From Flavobacteriales bacterium (GTDB taxonomy: Bacteria; Bacteroidota; Bacteroidia; Flavobacteriales_E; Vicingaceae), in NCBI GenBank assembly GCA_020635825.1, contig JACJZA010000007.1:186001-250000 (forward strand): a stretch of 64,000 nucleotides of DNA. Direction: 5' to 3'. This document shows, in pieces, positions 39,913 through 48,918 of the stretch. Position 1 is the stretch's first letter. Each line of letters begins with the position of its first letter. The position numbers and the translations under genes are program-made. The notes under the pieces were generated by a model. It was not told the DNA's origin and did no database searches. It worked only from the letters and a program-made list of their open reading frames with translations.

Positions 39913-40821
39913 ATGGTAAAGAATTATTTTAATTTCAGAAATCAGTTCATAGCTTTATCAACGATAGCATTAATTGGTTTTTCTTGTGGTGGAGAAGACG
40001 TAAAAAAAGAAGAAAACGATACTCAAGAAACTACTGAACCTAACAAAAATCAAGCACAATTAATGGAAATAGATGGGAAACTTTTTAGTATTCCTTCTCC
40101 AATTCAAACTGCCACCTTAATCAAAAATTCAGGCACTAATTACAATAAAGGAATGTTAAATATTCCTTCAAATGTTACTAAATACTCCACTAACTTTAAA
40201 AAGGCAATAAACCTTGGTGTTTATGGAGCTGATTTAGGTTACGTAACTTTATATGACCAAACTCAAGATGCTATTTCTTACTTAACAGCCATTAAATCAA
40301 TTGGAGATGATTTAGGAGTAAGCAGTGCCTTTGATATGGAATTAGTTGAACGTTTTGAGAAAAATATTGGTAACCAAGATTCTTTACTAGCTCTTGTTTC
40401 TGATGCTTATAAATCAAGTGACCGTTATTTAAAAAACAATCAACAAAATGATGTCGGTGGTTTAATTTTAGCCGGAGGTTGGATTGAAAGTTTATATTTT
40501 GCAACTAATGCTGCTGAAATGACTAAAAATGCAGATGTAATCAAGAGAATTGGTGAGCAGAAAACAACATTAAGTAATTTGATTAAATTATTAACTCCTT
40601 TCTATAGTAAGCCTGAATTTACTTCGTTGGTTGATAAACTTATTGAGCTTGATGATTTATTCTCAAAAATTGAAATTACTTACACCTACGTTAAGCCAAC
40701 CGTAGATGCTCAAAAGAAAACAACAACAATAAACAGTACTACTACAGTTAATTTTTCTGATGAGCAATTAAAAGCTATCACAGCAAAAACACTAGAAATT
40801 AGAAACGATTTAATAAACTAA
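39913..40821 (+). CDS. Putative lipoprotein of unknown function
   Basis: A 302 aa protein with a lipoprotein signal (ALIGFSCGGED, Cys at residue 25) and then a Glu/Asp/Thr-rich linker. The mature part is mostly helical (YDQTQDAISYLTAIKSIGDDLG; VERFEKNIGNQDSLLALVSDAY; TKNADVIKRIGEQKTTLSNLIKLL). No family is recognised. It is followed after 16 bp by a small exported protein gene, so the pair may form an operon. Confidence 0.75.
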   Translation: MVKNYFNFRNQFIALSTIALIGFSCGGEDVKKEENDTQETTEPNKNQAQLMEIDGKLFSIPSPIQTATLIKNSGTNYNKGMLNIPSNVTKYSTNFKKAINLGVYGADLGYVTLYDQTQDAISYLTAIKSIGDDLGVSSAFDMELVERFEKNIGNQDSLLALVSDAYKSSDRYLKNNQQNDVGGLILAGGWIESLYFATNAAEMTKNADVIKRIGEQKTTLSNLIKLLTPFYSKPEFTSLVDKLIELDDLFSKIEITYTYVKPTVDAQKKTTTINSTTTVNFSDEQLKAITAKTLEIRNDLIN

Positions 40822-40837
40822 TTAGAAGATATTAAAC

Positions 40838-41263
40838 ATGAAAGCAAATCAATTATTAAAACTATTCATATTAATCGTTGGATTAACCACTTTTAAAGTT
40901 TCATACTCTCAATGTGATACTATCGCTACTTTGTGTGACAAACATTTAACAAATGGTTTTATCTCTGATGGACAAGATTATAGATCATTATTATTAGATG
41001 ATGAGATTGCTGAATTTAATATGACACTTTATGGCAACAGCACTTACCGTTTTGCTGCCTGTAGTGGTTTAACAGATGGAAATTTAATTTTCTCTGTTTA
41101 CGACCAAGAAAGAAACTTATTATTTACTAATAAAGATTACTCTAATTCTGCTTATTGGGATTTCAACATCAATAACACCATTGATTGTATTATTGAAGCT
41201 CAATTAGATCCGAATAGCTCAGCCTCTGGTTGTGCAGTATTATTGGTAGGATTTAGACAGTAA
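40838..41263 (+). CDS. Small exported protein of unknown function
   Basis: A 141 aa protein with a signal peptide (LFILIVGLTTFKVSYSQ) and a mature part with four Cys (QCDTIATLCDK; RFAACSGLTDGNLIFSVYDQ; IDCIIEA; SGCAVLLVGFRQ). The strand-rich sequence looks like a small beta-sandwich, perhaps a PPC-like domain. The function is unknown. Terminator at 41283-41317. Confidence 0.75.
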   Translation: MKANQLLKLFILIVGLTTFKVSYSQCDTIATLCDKHLTNGFISDGQDYRSLLLDDEIAEFNMTLYGNSTYRFAACSGLTDGNLIFSVYDQERNLLFTNKDYSNSAYWDFNINNTIDCIIEAQLDPNSSASGCAVLLVGFRQ

Positions 41264-41282
41264 TTAATTGAAATGAAATTTT

Positions 41283-41317
41283 AAAGGCATTGTTTGTAGA
41301 AATAATGCCTTTTTTTG
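41283..41317 (+). terminator. Terminator after the exported-protein gene
   Basis: AAAGGCATT pairs with AATGCCTTT, followed by TTTTTG. Confidence 0.85.
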
Positions 41318-41350
41318 TATCTTAAACTCCAAAATTTATACAACTAAAAA

Positions 41351-44300
41351 ATGAGTGAAAGAATATTAAAGGCATTAATGCAATTGTTTTCTATTGTTTC
41401 AGAAGCTGAAGAACTATCTGACAATAGTCGAAAAATTGTTGAGTCATTCTTAAATCAACAATTGCCACAACAATTAGTATACCATTACTTAAAGTTGTAT
41501 GATGAATTTATTGAAGCTAAAAACAAAAAATCTGAAGGCGATAAAAAAAGAAAACGTACTTCGGTAAATTCAGTAAAAGTTCTTTTAATCTGTACACAGA
41601 TAAATGAAGAACTTGCTCAAAAACAGAAAATAATTGTACTTATTCGTTTAATCGAATTTATTTTCGCCAATAAAAAACCATCAGAACAAGAACTAGAATT
41701 TGTAAATACCGTTTCTGAAACCTTTAACATTCCTAATGAAGAATTTAAATTATGTTTAGATTTTGTTCAAAATGAATTAGACCAAAAAATTGATTCTGCG
41801 AATGTTCTTGTAATTAACAACAACAAAGAGAATACTCTTTCAAAAAGCAAACACATCTATTCAGAAGGGTTGCTTGGAGAATTAAGAATTATTAAAATTG
41901 AGACCGTAAATATGTTCTTTGTTCGCTATTTTGGAAATAGTGAGCTTTATTTAAACGGTATTTTAATTACCAAAAATCGATCTCATATTTTAAGTCAAGG
42001 TTCGTCTATTCGTAGCTCAAGAGTACAACCTATTTACTATAGCGACATTATTAGTTCGTTTTTTAAAGATGATAATGCTGAAAAAGTTGTCTTCAATGTT
42101 GAAGGATTAACCTATAAATTTAAAGGTGGAAACTATGGAATGCACCATTTCAGTTTTTCAGAAGAATCTGGAAGAATGGTTGGAATTATGGGGGCAAGTG
42201 GAGCTGGAAAATCAACACTTCTTAATTTATTAAATGGAACCTACATACCTACCACGGGTAAAATCACAATAAATGGTGTAGACATACACAAAGAACCAGA
42301 TAAAATTGAAGGTGTTATTGGTTATGTATCACAAGATGACCTACTAATTGAAGAATTAACTGTTTTCCAAAACTTATATTACAACGCTAAACTTTGTTTT
42401 GATAATCTTAATGAATCACAAATTAACAAACGTGTTCTGGATGTACTTCAAAGTATTGGTCTATTAGAAGCAAAAGACTTAAAAGTAGGAAGTCCTATTG
42501 ATAAAACCATTAGTGGTGGTCAAAGAAAAAGGTTAAACATAGCTCTTGAATTAATTAGAGAACCTGCTGTTCTTTTTGTTGATGAACCTACTTCGGGTCT
42601 CTCGTCTAGAGATTCTGAAAACATTATGGATTTACTTAAAGAGCTTGCGTTAAAAGGAAAGTTAATCTTTGTGGTTATCCATCAACCTTCTTCTGATATC
42701 TTTAAAATGTTTGATAACTTATTGATATTAGATACAGGTGGATATCCTATTTATAATGGAAATCCTGTTGATGCAGTTGTTTATTTTAAAGAACTTGTAC
42801 ATCATGTTAATAGTAGTGAGAGTGAATGTATTACTTGCGGTAATGTAAATTCTGAACAAATATTCAACATTATAGAATCAAGAGTTGTAGATGAATATGG
42901 TAACCCTACTCTAAATAGAAAAATATCACCAAAAGAATGGTATCAAAATTATTTAGATAAAATTGAAAAAGGCACCAACACTTTTAAAAGGCTAACCGAA
43001 AAACCGAACATTACTTTTAGTATTCCGAATAAACTCAAACAGTTTAATGTATTCATTACCAGAGATGTATTATCTAAATTAACGAATAAGCAGTATATGC
43101 TTATAAACTTTTTAGAAGCACCAGTTTTAGCGTTTATACTCTCATTTTTGGTTAGGTATTATAATGCCGATGCAAATAATGAATTAGGTTATATTTTTAG
43201 AGAAAATGAAAATTTACCAGCTTATATTTTTATGTCGGTAATTGTGGCACTATTTATTGGTTTAACCGTTAGTGCCGAAGAAATTATTAGAGATCAAAAG
43301 ATTAGAAAACGTGAGAAGTTCTTGAATTTAAGTAAAAGCAGTTATTTGTTTTCTAAAATATCAATCATGTTTATTATTTCTGCCATACAAACTATGTCGT
43401 TTATATTGGTTGGAAATACAATTTTAGGTATTGAAGGAATGAATCTTACCTACTGGTTAGTTTTATTCTCAACAGCTTGTTTTGCCAATATGTTAGGATT
43501 AAATATTTCATCTAGTTTTAATTCAGCAGTAACTATTTATATCTTAATTCCTTTTCTTGTTATACCTCAATTATTGCTAAGTGGTGTTATCGTTAAATTT
43601 GACAAATTAAATCCAAGCATTACACTTCAAGATAAAGTTCCTGTTGTTGGCGAAGTAATGGCATCTAGATGGGCTTATGAAGCCTTAGCAGTTCATCAAT
43701 TTAAAGACAATAAGTTTGAAAAACAATTTTACAATCTAGATAAAGAACTTAAAAACGTTGAATTCAAGAAAAACTTTTGGTTAGCTAAATTAAGAGAGAA
43801 ATTAAGTAGTTCTCAAAACTATATTAATGATGAAACTAAGAAAGAAGAAATCATTAACAATTTTGAGCTTCTTAGAAATGAAATTAGCAAAGAACTCAGA
43901 AATAATAGTGATGTTAAGTTTGCAGATCTAGACAAACTTTACATTGATAAAGTTGATTTAACTGTATTCAAAAACGCTAAGAATTATCTTTTTGAATTAA
44001 ATAACTATTATCTACAGAAATACAAAAAAGCAAATAATGATAGAGATGATTTAGCATCTAAATTAAATAAAGATAAAGAAGCTCGTGATTTGTTTATTGC
44101 TATGAAGGACAAATATACAAATGATGCTTTATCTGACTTTGTGAAGGATAAAAATGAAATGAATAAAATTATTGAACTAGATAATCATTTAATACAAAAA
44201 GCAGACCCTATCTATTTAAGTCCTGAAAATTTAAGAGCTCATTTTTATGCTCCAGAAAAGAAAATATTTGGATTCTATGTCGATACTTATTGGGTGAATA

Positions 44301-44413
44301 TTCTAGTTATTTGGTTTATGTCTTTAGTATTAGGAATTACTTTGTATTTTGATGTGTTAAAAAACATCATCAACGGCTTAGGAAAGATTAAATTAAAGCG
44401 TAAAAATAAATAA
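41351..44413 (+). CDS. ABCG-like ABC transporter (ATPase plus ABC-2 membrane domain)
   Basis: A 1020 aa protein. The N-terminal ~90 residues are helical, TerB-like in appearance; a region at about 150-240 looks FHA-like. Then comes an ABC ATPase (Walker A GASGAGKST near 280, signature SGGQRKR near 386, Walker B LFVDEPTSGLSS near 407, an ABCG-type spacing) and a C-terminal ABC-2 membrane domain. A long charged helical insertion (about 800-940) lies before the last helix. Substrate unknown. This fused FHA/ABC/ABC-2 layout is like eukaryotic ABCG half-transporters. It is upstream of a patatin gene. Confidence 0.9.
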   Translation: MSERILKALMQLFSIVSEAEELSDNSRKIVESFLNQQLPQQLVYHYLKLYDEFIEAKNKKSEGDKKRKRTSVNSVKVLLICTQINEELAQKQKIIVLIRLIEFIFANKKPSEQELEFVNTVSETFNIPNEEFKLCLDFVQNELDQKIDSANVLVINNNKENTLSKSKHIYSEGLLGELRIIKIETVNMFFVRYFGNSELYLNGILITKNRSHILSQGSSIRSSRVQPIYYSDIISSFFKDDNAEKVVFNVEGLTYKFKGGNYGMHHFSFSEESGRMVGIMGASGAGKSTLLNLLNGTYIPTTGKITINGVDIHKEPDKIEGVIGYVSQDDLLIEELTVFQNLYYNAKLCFDNLNESQINKRVLDVLQSIGLLEAKDLKVGSPIDKTISGGQRKRLNIALELIREPAVLFVDEPTSGLSSRDSENIMDLLKELALKGKLIFVVIHQPSSDIFKMFDNLLILDTGGYPIYNGNPVDAVVYFKELVHHVNSSESECITCGNVNSEQIFNIIESRVVDEYGNPTLNRKISPKEWYQNYLDKIEKGTNTFKRLTEKPNITFSIPNKLKQFNVFITRDVLSKLTNKQYMLINFLEAPVLAFILSFLVRYYNADANNELGYIFRENENLPAYIFMSVIVALFIGLTVSAEEIIRDQKIRKREKFLNLSKSSYLFSKISIMFIISAIQTMSFILVGNTILGIEGMNLTYWLVLFSTACFANMLGLNISSSFNSAVTIYILIPFLVIPQLLLSGVIVKFDKLNPSITLQDKVPVVGEVMASRWAYEALAVHQFKDNKFEKQFYNLDKELKNVEFKKNFWLAKLREKLSSSQNYINDETKKEEIINNFELLRNEISKELRNNSDVKFADLDKLYIDKVDLTVFKNAKNYLFELNNYYLQKYKKANNDRDDLASKLNKDKEARDLFIAMKDKYTNDALSDFVKDKNEMNKIIELDNHLIQKADPIYLSPENLRAHFYAPEKKIFGFYVDTYWVNILVIWFMSLVLGITLYFDVLKNIINGLGKIKLKRKNK

Positions 44414-44484
44414 TTATTCATCAAACATTTTAAGCTTTTTATCGTAGACACAAAATAGCCATTACTTAAGCTATTATTAGTTCA

Positions 44485-46710
44485 ATGATTCGTAAAATAC
44501 TCTTCTTTTTACCTACACAGCTTTTTTTAATTAGTCTTAAAAGAAACCACATCATTTTATTATTTTGGGCAGTTTTGTTTGGTATTGTGGGAGAAGTTTT
44601 ATTTACCAAGTATGGTATTCCCTACCTTTTCTTAGCTCCTGAGTATTTAAATGAAGTAAGTTTTTGGTCTTATTTTATTATAGGATTCTCAATAGGTGGT
44701 TTTGTAATGGCTTTTAATATTACAGGTTATGTGATTAATAGCTCAAAGTTCCCTTTCATTGCCACTTTAAAATATCCTTTTTTAAGATATTGCATCAACA
44801 ACTCCTTACTTCCTCTTGTTTTTGTTTTATTTTACTCTTATAAAATTGCTAATTTTCTTTACATCAAAGAATCTACTATCATCTCCGATATCATTATTTA
44901 TATATCCGGAATGTTATTGGGATATACTATTTTTGTCACTTTTTCACTAACCTATTTCTTTTCAACCAATAAAAACATTTTTAAAATTTTAGGAATTGAT
45001 GATGGTCAAGTTAACCACAACGTCAACTCGCTATTATTAAAAGATAAAAGTTGGTATTCTTTTTTTAAAGCAAAACCCAAATGGCATGTCGAACACTATC
45101 TTCACTCCCCATTCAAATCAAGGGTAGCTCGAGATATATCTCACTACGATACTGATATGCTTAAATCCATTTTTAAGCAAAACAAAATAAATGCAACCAT
45201 ATTTGAATTAGCTGTTTTTTTAACTTTTATTGGTTTAGGATTTTTAAGTGAACGATCATTATTTATTATCCCAGCTGGTGCCAGTATAGTATTATTATTT
45301 ACTACCATTTTAATATTATTTAGTGCTGTGCATACTTGGCTAAAAGGGTGGACCAATATTGCTTTTATTGGGCTTTTTATTTTAATCAACTTTCTATCAA
45401 AGCAACAAGCATTTAGCTATACAAATATGGCTTATGGGTTAAATTATAAATCAAATAAAGCTCCTTACTCTAATAAAATTTTAGATAATTTAAAATTTAA
45501 TACCAATAATTATGAAAATGATTTTAAACATGAAGTTAAAATCTTAAATCGATGGAAGTCGAAAATAGAAACTACCAATAAACCTAAACTCATATTTATA
45601 AATACAAGTGGAGGCGGCTCTCGTTCTTCTTTATGGACTTTTTATACTCTTCAATATTTAGATAGTCTGTTAAATCAAAAAGTATTTCAACAAACTCATT
45701 TAATCACAGGTTCTTCTGGGGGAATGTTAGGCGCAGCATTTTATAGAGAGTTGTATTTAAAATCTCAACAAAATATTCTCTCCCCATCTATTTATGATAA
45801 AAAATATCGACAAATTATTTCAAACGATTTGCTTAATCCCATTGCTTTTTATATGGCTACGAATGATTTTTTTATTCGAAATAAAAAATATTATTACAAC
45901 GGTCATACTTATATAAAGGACAGAGGTTATGCATTTGAACATCAACTTTCGGTTAATACTGACAACATTTTCGATAAAGATTTAAATTCATACTTTATAC
46001 CTGAGAATGAAGCTGCAATCCCTATCATGATTTTCAGTCCTACAATCATTAATGATGGTAGAAGGCTATTAATTTCTTCACAACCCATTTCTTATCTAAG
46101 CAATAATATTCCTGTCAACAATACCTATAGCCAACCTATCACAGAAAATGTTGAGTTTAGCCGATTATTTAAAAATCAAGCTGCTCAGAATATCAAATTT
46201 AGTAGTGTTTTAAGAATGAGTGCCACATTCCCTTATATTATGCCCAGTGTTTCGTTACCTACCGAACCTCAAATAAACGTTTTAGATGCAGGAATGAGAG
46301 ATAATTATGGTGCTTTAACCACTTTTAAACACATACATACTTTTAGAGATTGGATTAATCAAAACACAAGTGGTGTTATTATTTTAACAATAAGAGATAA
46401 ACCTAAAAGTTTAAACATTAAAAGCAATCCTCTAAGTTCTATTATTGAATCTATTAGCACGCCAATTGGAAGTTTGTATGGCAACTTATTTACCATACAA
46501 GATTACAACTTAGATGATATGATGCAATACCTTAGTTCAGATTTATCTCAACCAATCGATATTATAGATTTTGAACTAGAAAGCAACAACGATCAAATTT
46601 CTTTAAGTTGGCATCTTACAAAAAGAGAAAAAGGAAACGTTCTCAAATCTATGTACTCAAAAAACAATCAAAAATCGGTAGTAAGATTACAAAAATTACT
46701 AGAGAATTAA
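44485..46710 (+). CDS. Patatin-like phospholipase with N-terminal membrane domain
   Basis: A 741 aa protein with seven or so N-terminal membrane helices (up to about residue 315) and a C-terminal patatin domain: FINTSGGGSRSSLWTFY (oxyanion hole), GSSGGMLGA with the nucleophile Ser (GxSxG), and the DAGMRDNYG Asp of the Ser-Asp dyad. It is expected to hydrolyse acyl lipids at the inner membrane. It lies 71 bp after the ABC transporter gene. Its stop codon overlaps the convergent E1 gene's stop (TTAA). Confidence 0.87.
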   Translation: MIRKILFFLPTQLFLISLKRNHIILLFWAVLFGIVGEVLFTKYGIPYLFLAPEYLNEVSFWSYFIIGFSIGGFVMAFNITGYVINSSKFPFIATLKYPFLRYCINNSLLPLVFVLFYSYKIANFLYIKESTIISDIIIYISGMLLGYTIFVTFSLTYFFSTNKNIFKILGIDDGQVNHNVNSLLLKDKSWYSFFKAKPKWHVEHYLHSPFKSRVARDISHYDTDMLKSIFKQNKINATIFELAVFLTFIGLGFLSERSLFIIPAGASIVLLFTTILILFSAVHTWLKGWTNIAFIGLFILINFLSKQQAFSYTNMAYGLNYKSNKAPYSNKILDNLKFNTNNYENDFKHEVKILNRWKSKIETTNKPKLIFINTSGGGSRSSLWTFYTLQYLDSLLNQKVFQQTHLITGSSGGMLGAAFYRELYLKSQQNILSPSIYDKKYRQIISNDLLNPIAFYMATNDFFIRNKKYYYNGHTYIKDRGYAFEHQLSVNTDNIFDKDLNSYFIPENEAAIPIMIFSPTIINDGRRLLISSQPISYLSNNIPVNNTYSQPITENVEFSRLFKNQAAQNIKFSSVLRMSATFPYIMPSVSLPTEPQINVLDAGMRDNYGALTTFKHIHTFRDWINQNTSGVIILTIRDKPKSLNIKSNPLSSIIESISTPIGSLYGNLFTIQDYNLDDMMQYLSSDLSQPIDIIDFELESNNDQISLSWHLTKREKGNVLKSMYSKNNQKSVVRLQKLLEN

Positions 46711-48692
46711 AATTCCATTAATTCCAATAATGCTTCTTCAAATCTAGATTTTGGCAAAAAGTTTTGTTCAAGCTGATTAATAAATGGAACTGCTGTATCT
46801 AAACTCGCAACTCTTTTAACAGGGGCATCTAGATATCTAAAACAATTTTCTGTAATTAAAGCACTTAATTCGCCACCTATTCCATTAAACATAGTAGCTT
46901 CATGTAAAATAATCACTCTATTTGTCTTTTTTACAGAATTAAAAATAGTTTCAGTATCAAGAGGTACCAAGGTTCTTAAATCAACTAAATCAGCATTAAT
47001 ATCTGGATTTTTATCTAAGATTTCCAGTGCCCAATGCACTCCCATTCCATAAGTAACGATAGTAATGTCTTCACCTTCTCTTATTAATTTTGCCTTTCCT
47101 AATTCTAATGTATAATAATCATCCGGAATTTCTTGAGTAATACTTCTATACAAAGCTTTATGTTCAAAGAAAATTACAGGGTTTGGATCTTCAAATGAAG
47201 CGGTCAATAGACCTTTTGCATCGTATGGAAAAGCAGGATAAACAACTTTAAGTCCGGGAGTATGAGTAAACCATGTTTCATTACATTGTGAATGAAAAGG
47301 ACCTGCAGCTACTCCTCCACCTGTAGGCATCCTTACAACCACATCTGCATTTTGTCCCCAACGATAATGGATTTTAGCTAAATTATTACAAATCTGAGTG
47401 ATTCCTTCGCTTACAAAATCAGCAAACTGCATTTCTACCATTGCTTTATCTCCATTTATTGCCAATCCTAATCCGGCACCTAAAATGGCAGACTCACAAA
47501 GTGGAGTGTTTCTTACTCTATCTTTCCCAAATAAATCAACAAATCCTTCTGTTACTTTAAAAACACCACCATAGTCAGCAATATCTTGTCCCATTAGAAC
47601 TAAATTATGGTGTTTTTCCATGCTTTGTTTCAATCCATCTGAAACAGCATCAATTAATCTTTTTTCAGTCTTAGCTTCAGTTTTAGGTTTTGTTTCAGAA
47701 AAATCAAAAGGAGCATACATATCAGCTAATTCTGTTTCAGTATTTGCTGAAATCGGTTCTTCTGCGTAGGCTCTCTCTAATTCATCATTTATCTCTATTT
47801 TTATTGAAGATTTTATTTCTTCAATCATCTCATTATTCAAAACACCTTCAGACAATAAATACTCCTCATAATTGGTTGTTGGATCTTTTTTAGCCCATTC
47901 ATCCATCAACTCTTGAGGAACATATTTAGTTCCTGACGCTTCTTCATGTCCTCTCATTCTGAATGTTAAACACTCAACTAATACTGGTCTTGGTTTTTTA
48001 CGAATTGATTCCGCTATTTGACTGATTTTATGATAAACATCTAAAATATCATTTCCTTCTACTAATTCAGTTTCCATTCCATACCCAATTCCTTTATCAA
48101 TGAAATTTTTACATCTAAATTGCTCACTTGATGGAGTAGATAATCCATAACCATTATTCTCAACCACAAATATCACAGGTAATTGCCATACAGCGGCTGT
48201 ATTAAGAGCCTCATGAAAATCTCCTTCACTAGCCCCTCCATCACCGGTAAAAACCAAAGTAGCTTTTTGTTCTTTTCTTAATAAATTACTAAGTGCTATT
48301 CCATCTGCAACTCCTAACTGTGGTCCTAAATGAGAAATCATTCCCACTATTTTATATTCATTGGTTCCAAAATGAAAAGAACGGTCTCTTCCTTTGGTAA
48401 AACCACTCATTTTACCTTGAAATTGTGCAAAAAGTCTATGTAATGGAATGTTTCTAGAAGTAAATACTCCTAAGTTTCTATGCATTGGCAAAATATATTC
48501 ATCCTCTTTTAAAGCTAATACTGCACCCACAGAAACGGCTTCTTGTCCAATTCCTGAAAACCATTTACTAATTCTACCTTGGCGAAGTAAGACTAACATT
48601 TTCTCCTCAATCAACCTTGGTTTTATTAATGCCTTGTATAAATCTAATAATTCAGAATCAGAATATTTTCTTCTATTATATTTTATTGCCAT
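46707..48692 (-). CDS. 2-oxoacid dehydrogenase E1, alpha and beta subunits fused
   Basis: A 661 aa thiamine-diphosphate enzyme. The alpha half (1 to about 330) holds the TPP motif GDGGASEGDF (150-159) to NNGYG (179-183) and the HRNLGVF/GRDRSFHFG active-site segments. The beta half (about 345-661) holds MGQDIADYGGVFKVTEGF and ILGAGLGLAINGDKAMVEMQFADF. Fused E1 of this kind in Bacteroidota is usually branched-chain 2-oxoacid or pyruvate dehydrogenase; the substrate is not resolved. TAAATTTG promoter upstream. Confidence 0.92.
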   Translation of the reverse strand: MAIKYNRRKYSDSELLDLYKALIKPRLIEEKMLVLLRQGRISKWFSGIGQEAVSVGAVLALKEDEYILPMHRNLGVFTSRNIPLHRLFAQFQGKMSGFTKGRDRSFHFGTNEYKIVGMISHLGPQLGVADGIALSNLLRKEQKATLVFTGDGGASEGDFHEALNTAAVWQLPVIFVVENNGYGLSTPSSEQFRCKNFIDKGIGYGMETELVEGNDILDVYHKISQIAESIRKKPRPVLVECLTFRMRGHEEASGTKYVPQELMDEWAKKDPTTNYEEYLLSEGVLNNEMIEEIKSSIKIEINDELERAYAEEPISANTETELADMYAPFDFSETKPKTEAKTEKRLIDAVSDGLKQSMEKHHNLVLMGQDIADYGGVFKVTEGFVDLFGKDRVRNTPLCESAILGAGLGLAINGDKAMVEMQFADFVSEGITQICNNLAKIHYRWGQNADVVVRMPTGGGVAAGPFHSQCNETWFTHTPGLKVVYPAFPYDAKGLLTASFEDPNPVIFFEHKALYRSITQEIPDDYYTLELGKAKLIREGEDITIVTYGMGVHWALEILDKNPDINADLVDLRTLVPLDTETIFNSVKKTNRVIILHEATMFNGIGGELSALITENCFRYLDAPVKRVASLDTAVPFINQLEQNFLPKSRFEEALLELMEF

Positions 48693-48712
48693 AACATAGT
48701 TCTTTAAGCCGA

Positions 48713-48720
48713 CAAATTTA
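48713..48720 (-). promoter_or_regulatory. -7 promoter element of the E1 gene
   Basis: TAAATTTG on the minus strand, matching TAnnTTTG, 21 bp before the ATG. It diverges from the plus-strand element at 48733-48740. Confidence 0.5.
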
Positions 48721-48732
48721 AACGAATTTAGT

Positions 48733-48740
48733 TAACTTTG
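48733..48740 (+). promoter_or_regulatory. -7 promoter element of the small membrane-protein gene
   Basis: TAACTTTG, matching TAnnTTTG, 31 bp before the TTG start at 48771. Confidence 0.45.
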
Positions 48741-48770
48741 AATGTAGATGAATACTTAAATCTTTTTATC

Positions 48771-48908
48771 TTGAAAACTCAAGAAATAATAGTCATTTTA
48801 ATAATTATTGCAGCTACTGTTTATTTGTTTATAAAACTTAAAAACAAAAGTGGGCAGCACAATTGCGATAAATGTGGTTTTAATGAAAATTTAGATTCTA
48901 AAAAATGA
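48771..48908 (+). CDS. Small Cys-containing membrane protein
   Basis: A 45 aa reading frame (TTG start, TGA at 48906-48908) with one membrane helix (EIIVILIIIAATVYLFIKL) and a short tail HNCDKCGFNENLDSKK with a CxxC. It resembles the small FeoB-associated Cys-rich membrane proteins, although no feoB is nearby. It has its own TAACTTTG promoter and lies 10 bp upstream of the sulfatase gene, likely in the same operon. Confidence 0.55.
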   Translation: MKTQEIIVILIIIAATVYLFIKLKNKSGQHNCDKCGFNENLDSKK

Positions 48909-48918
48909 CATTTCCTAA

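Noticed and set aside
44485..46710. Type VI or other phospholipase effector reading of the patatin
   Set aside because: The patatin has a multi-helix membrane domain and no secretion-system or immunity gene beside it, so a housekeeping lipase is the simpler reading.
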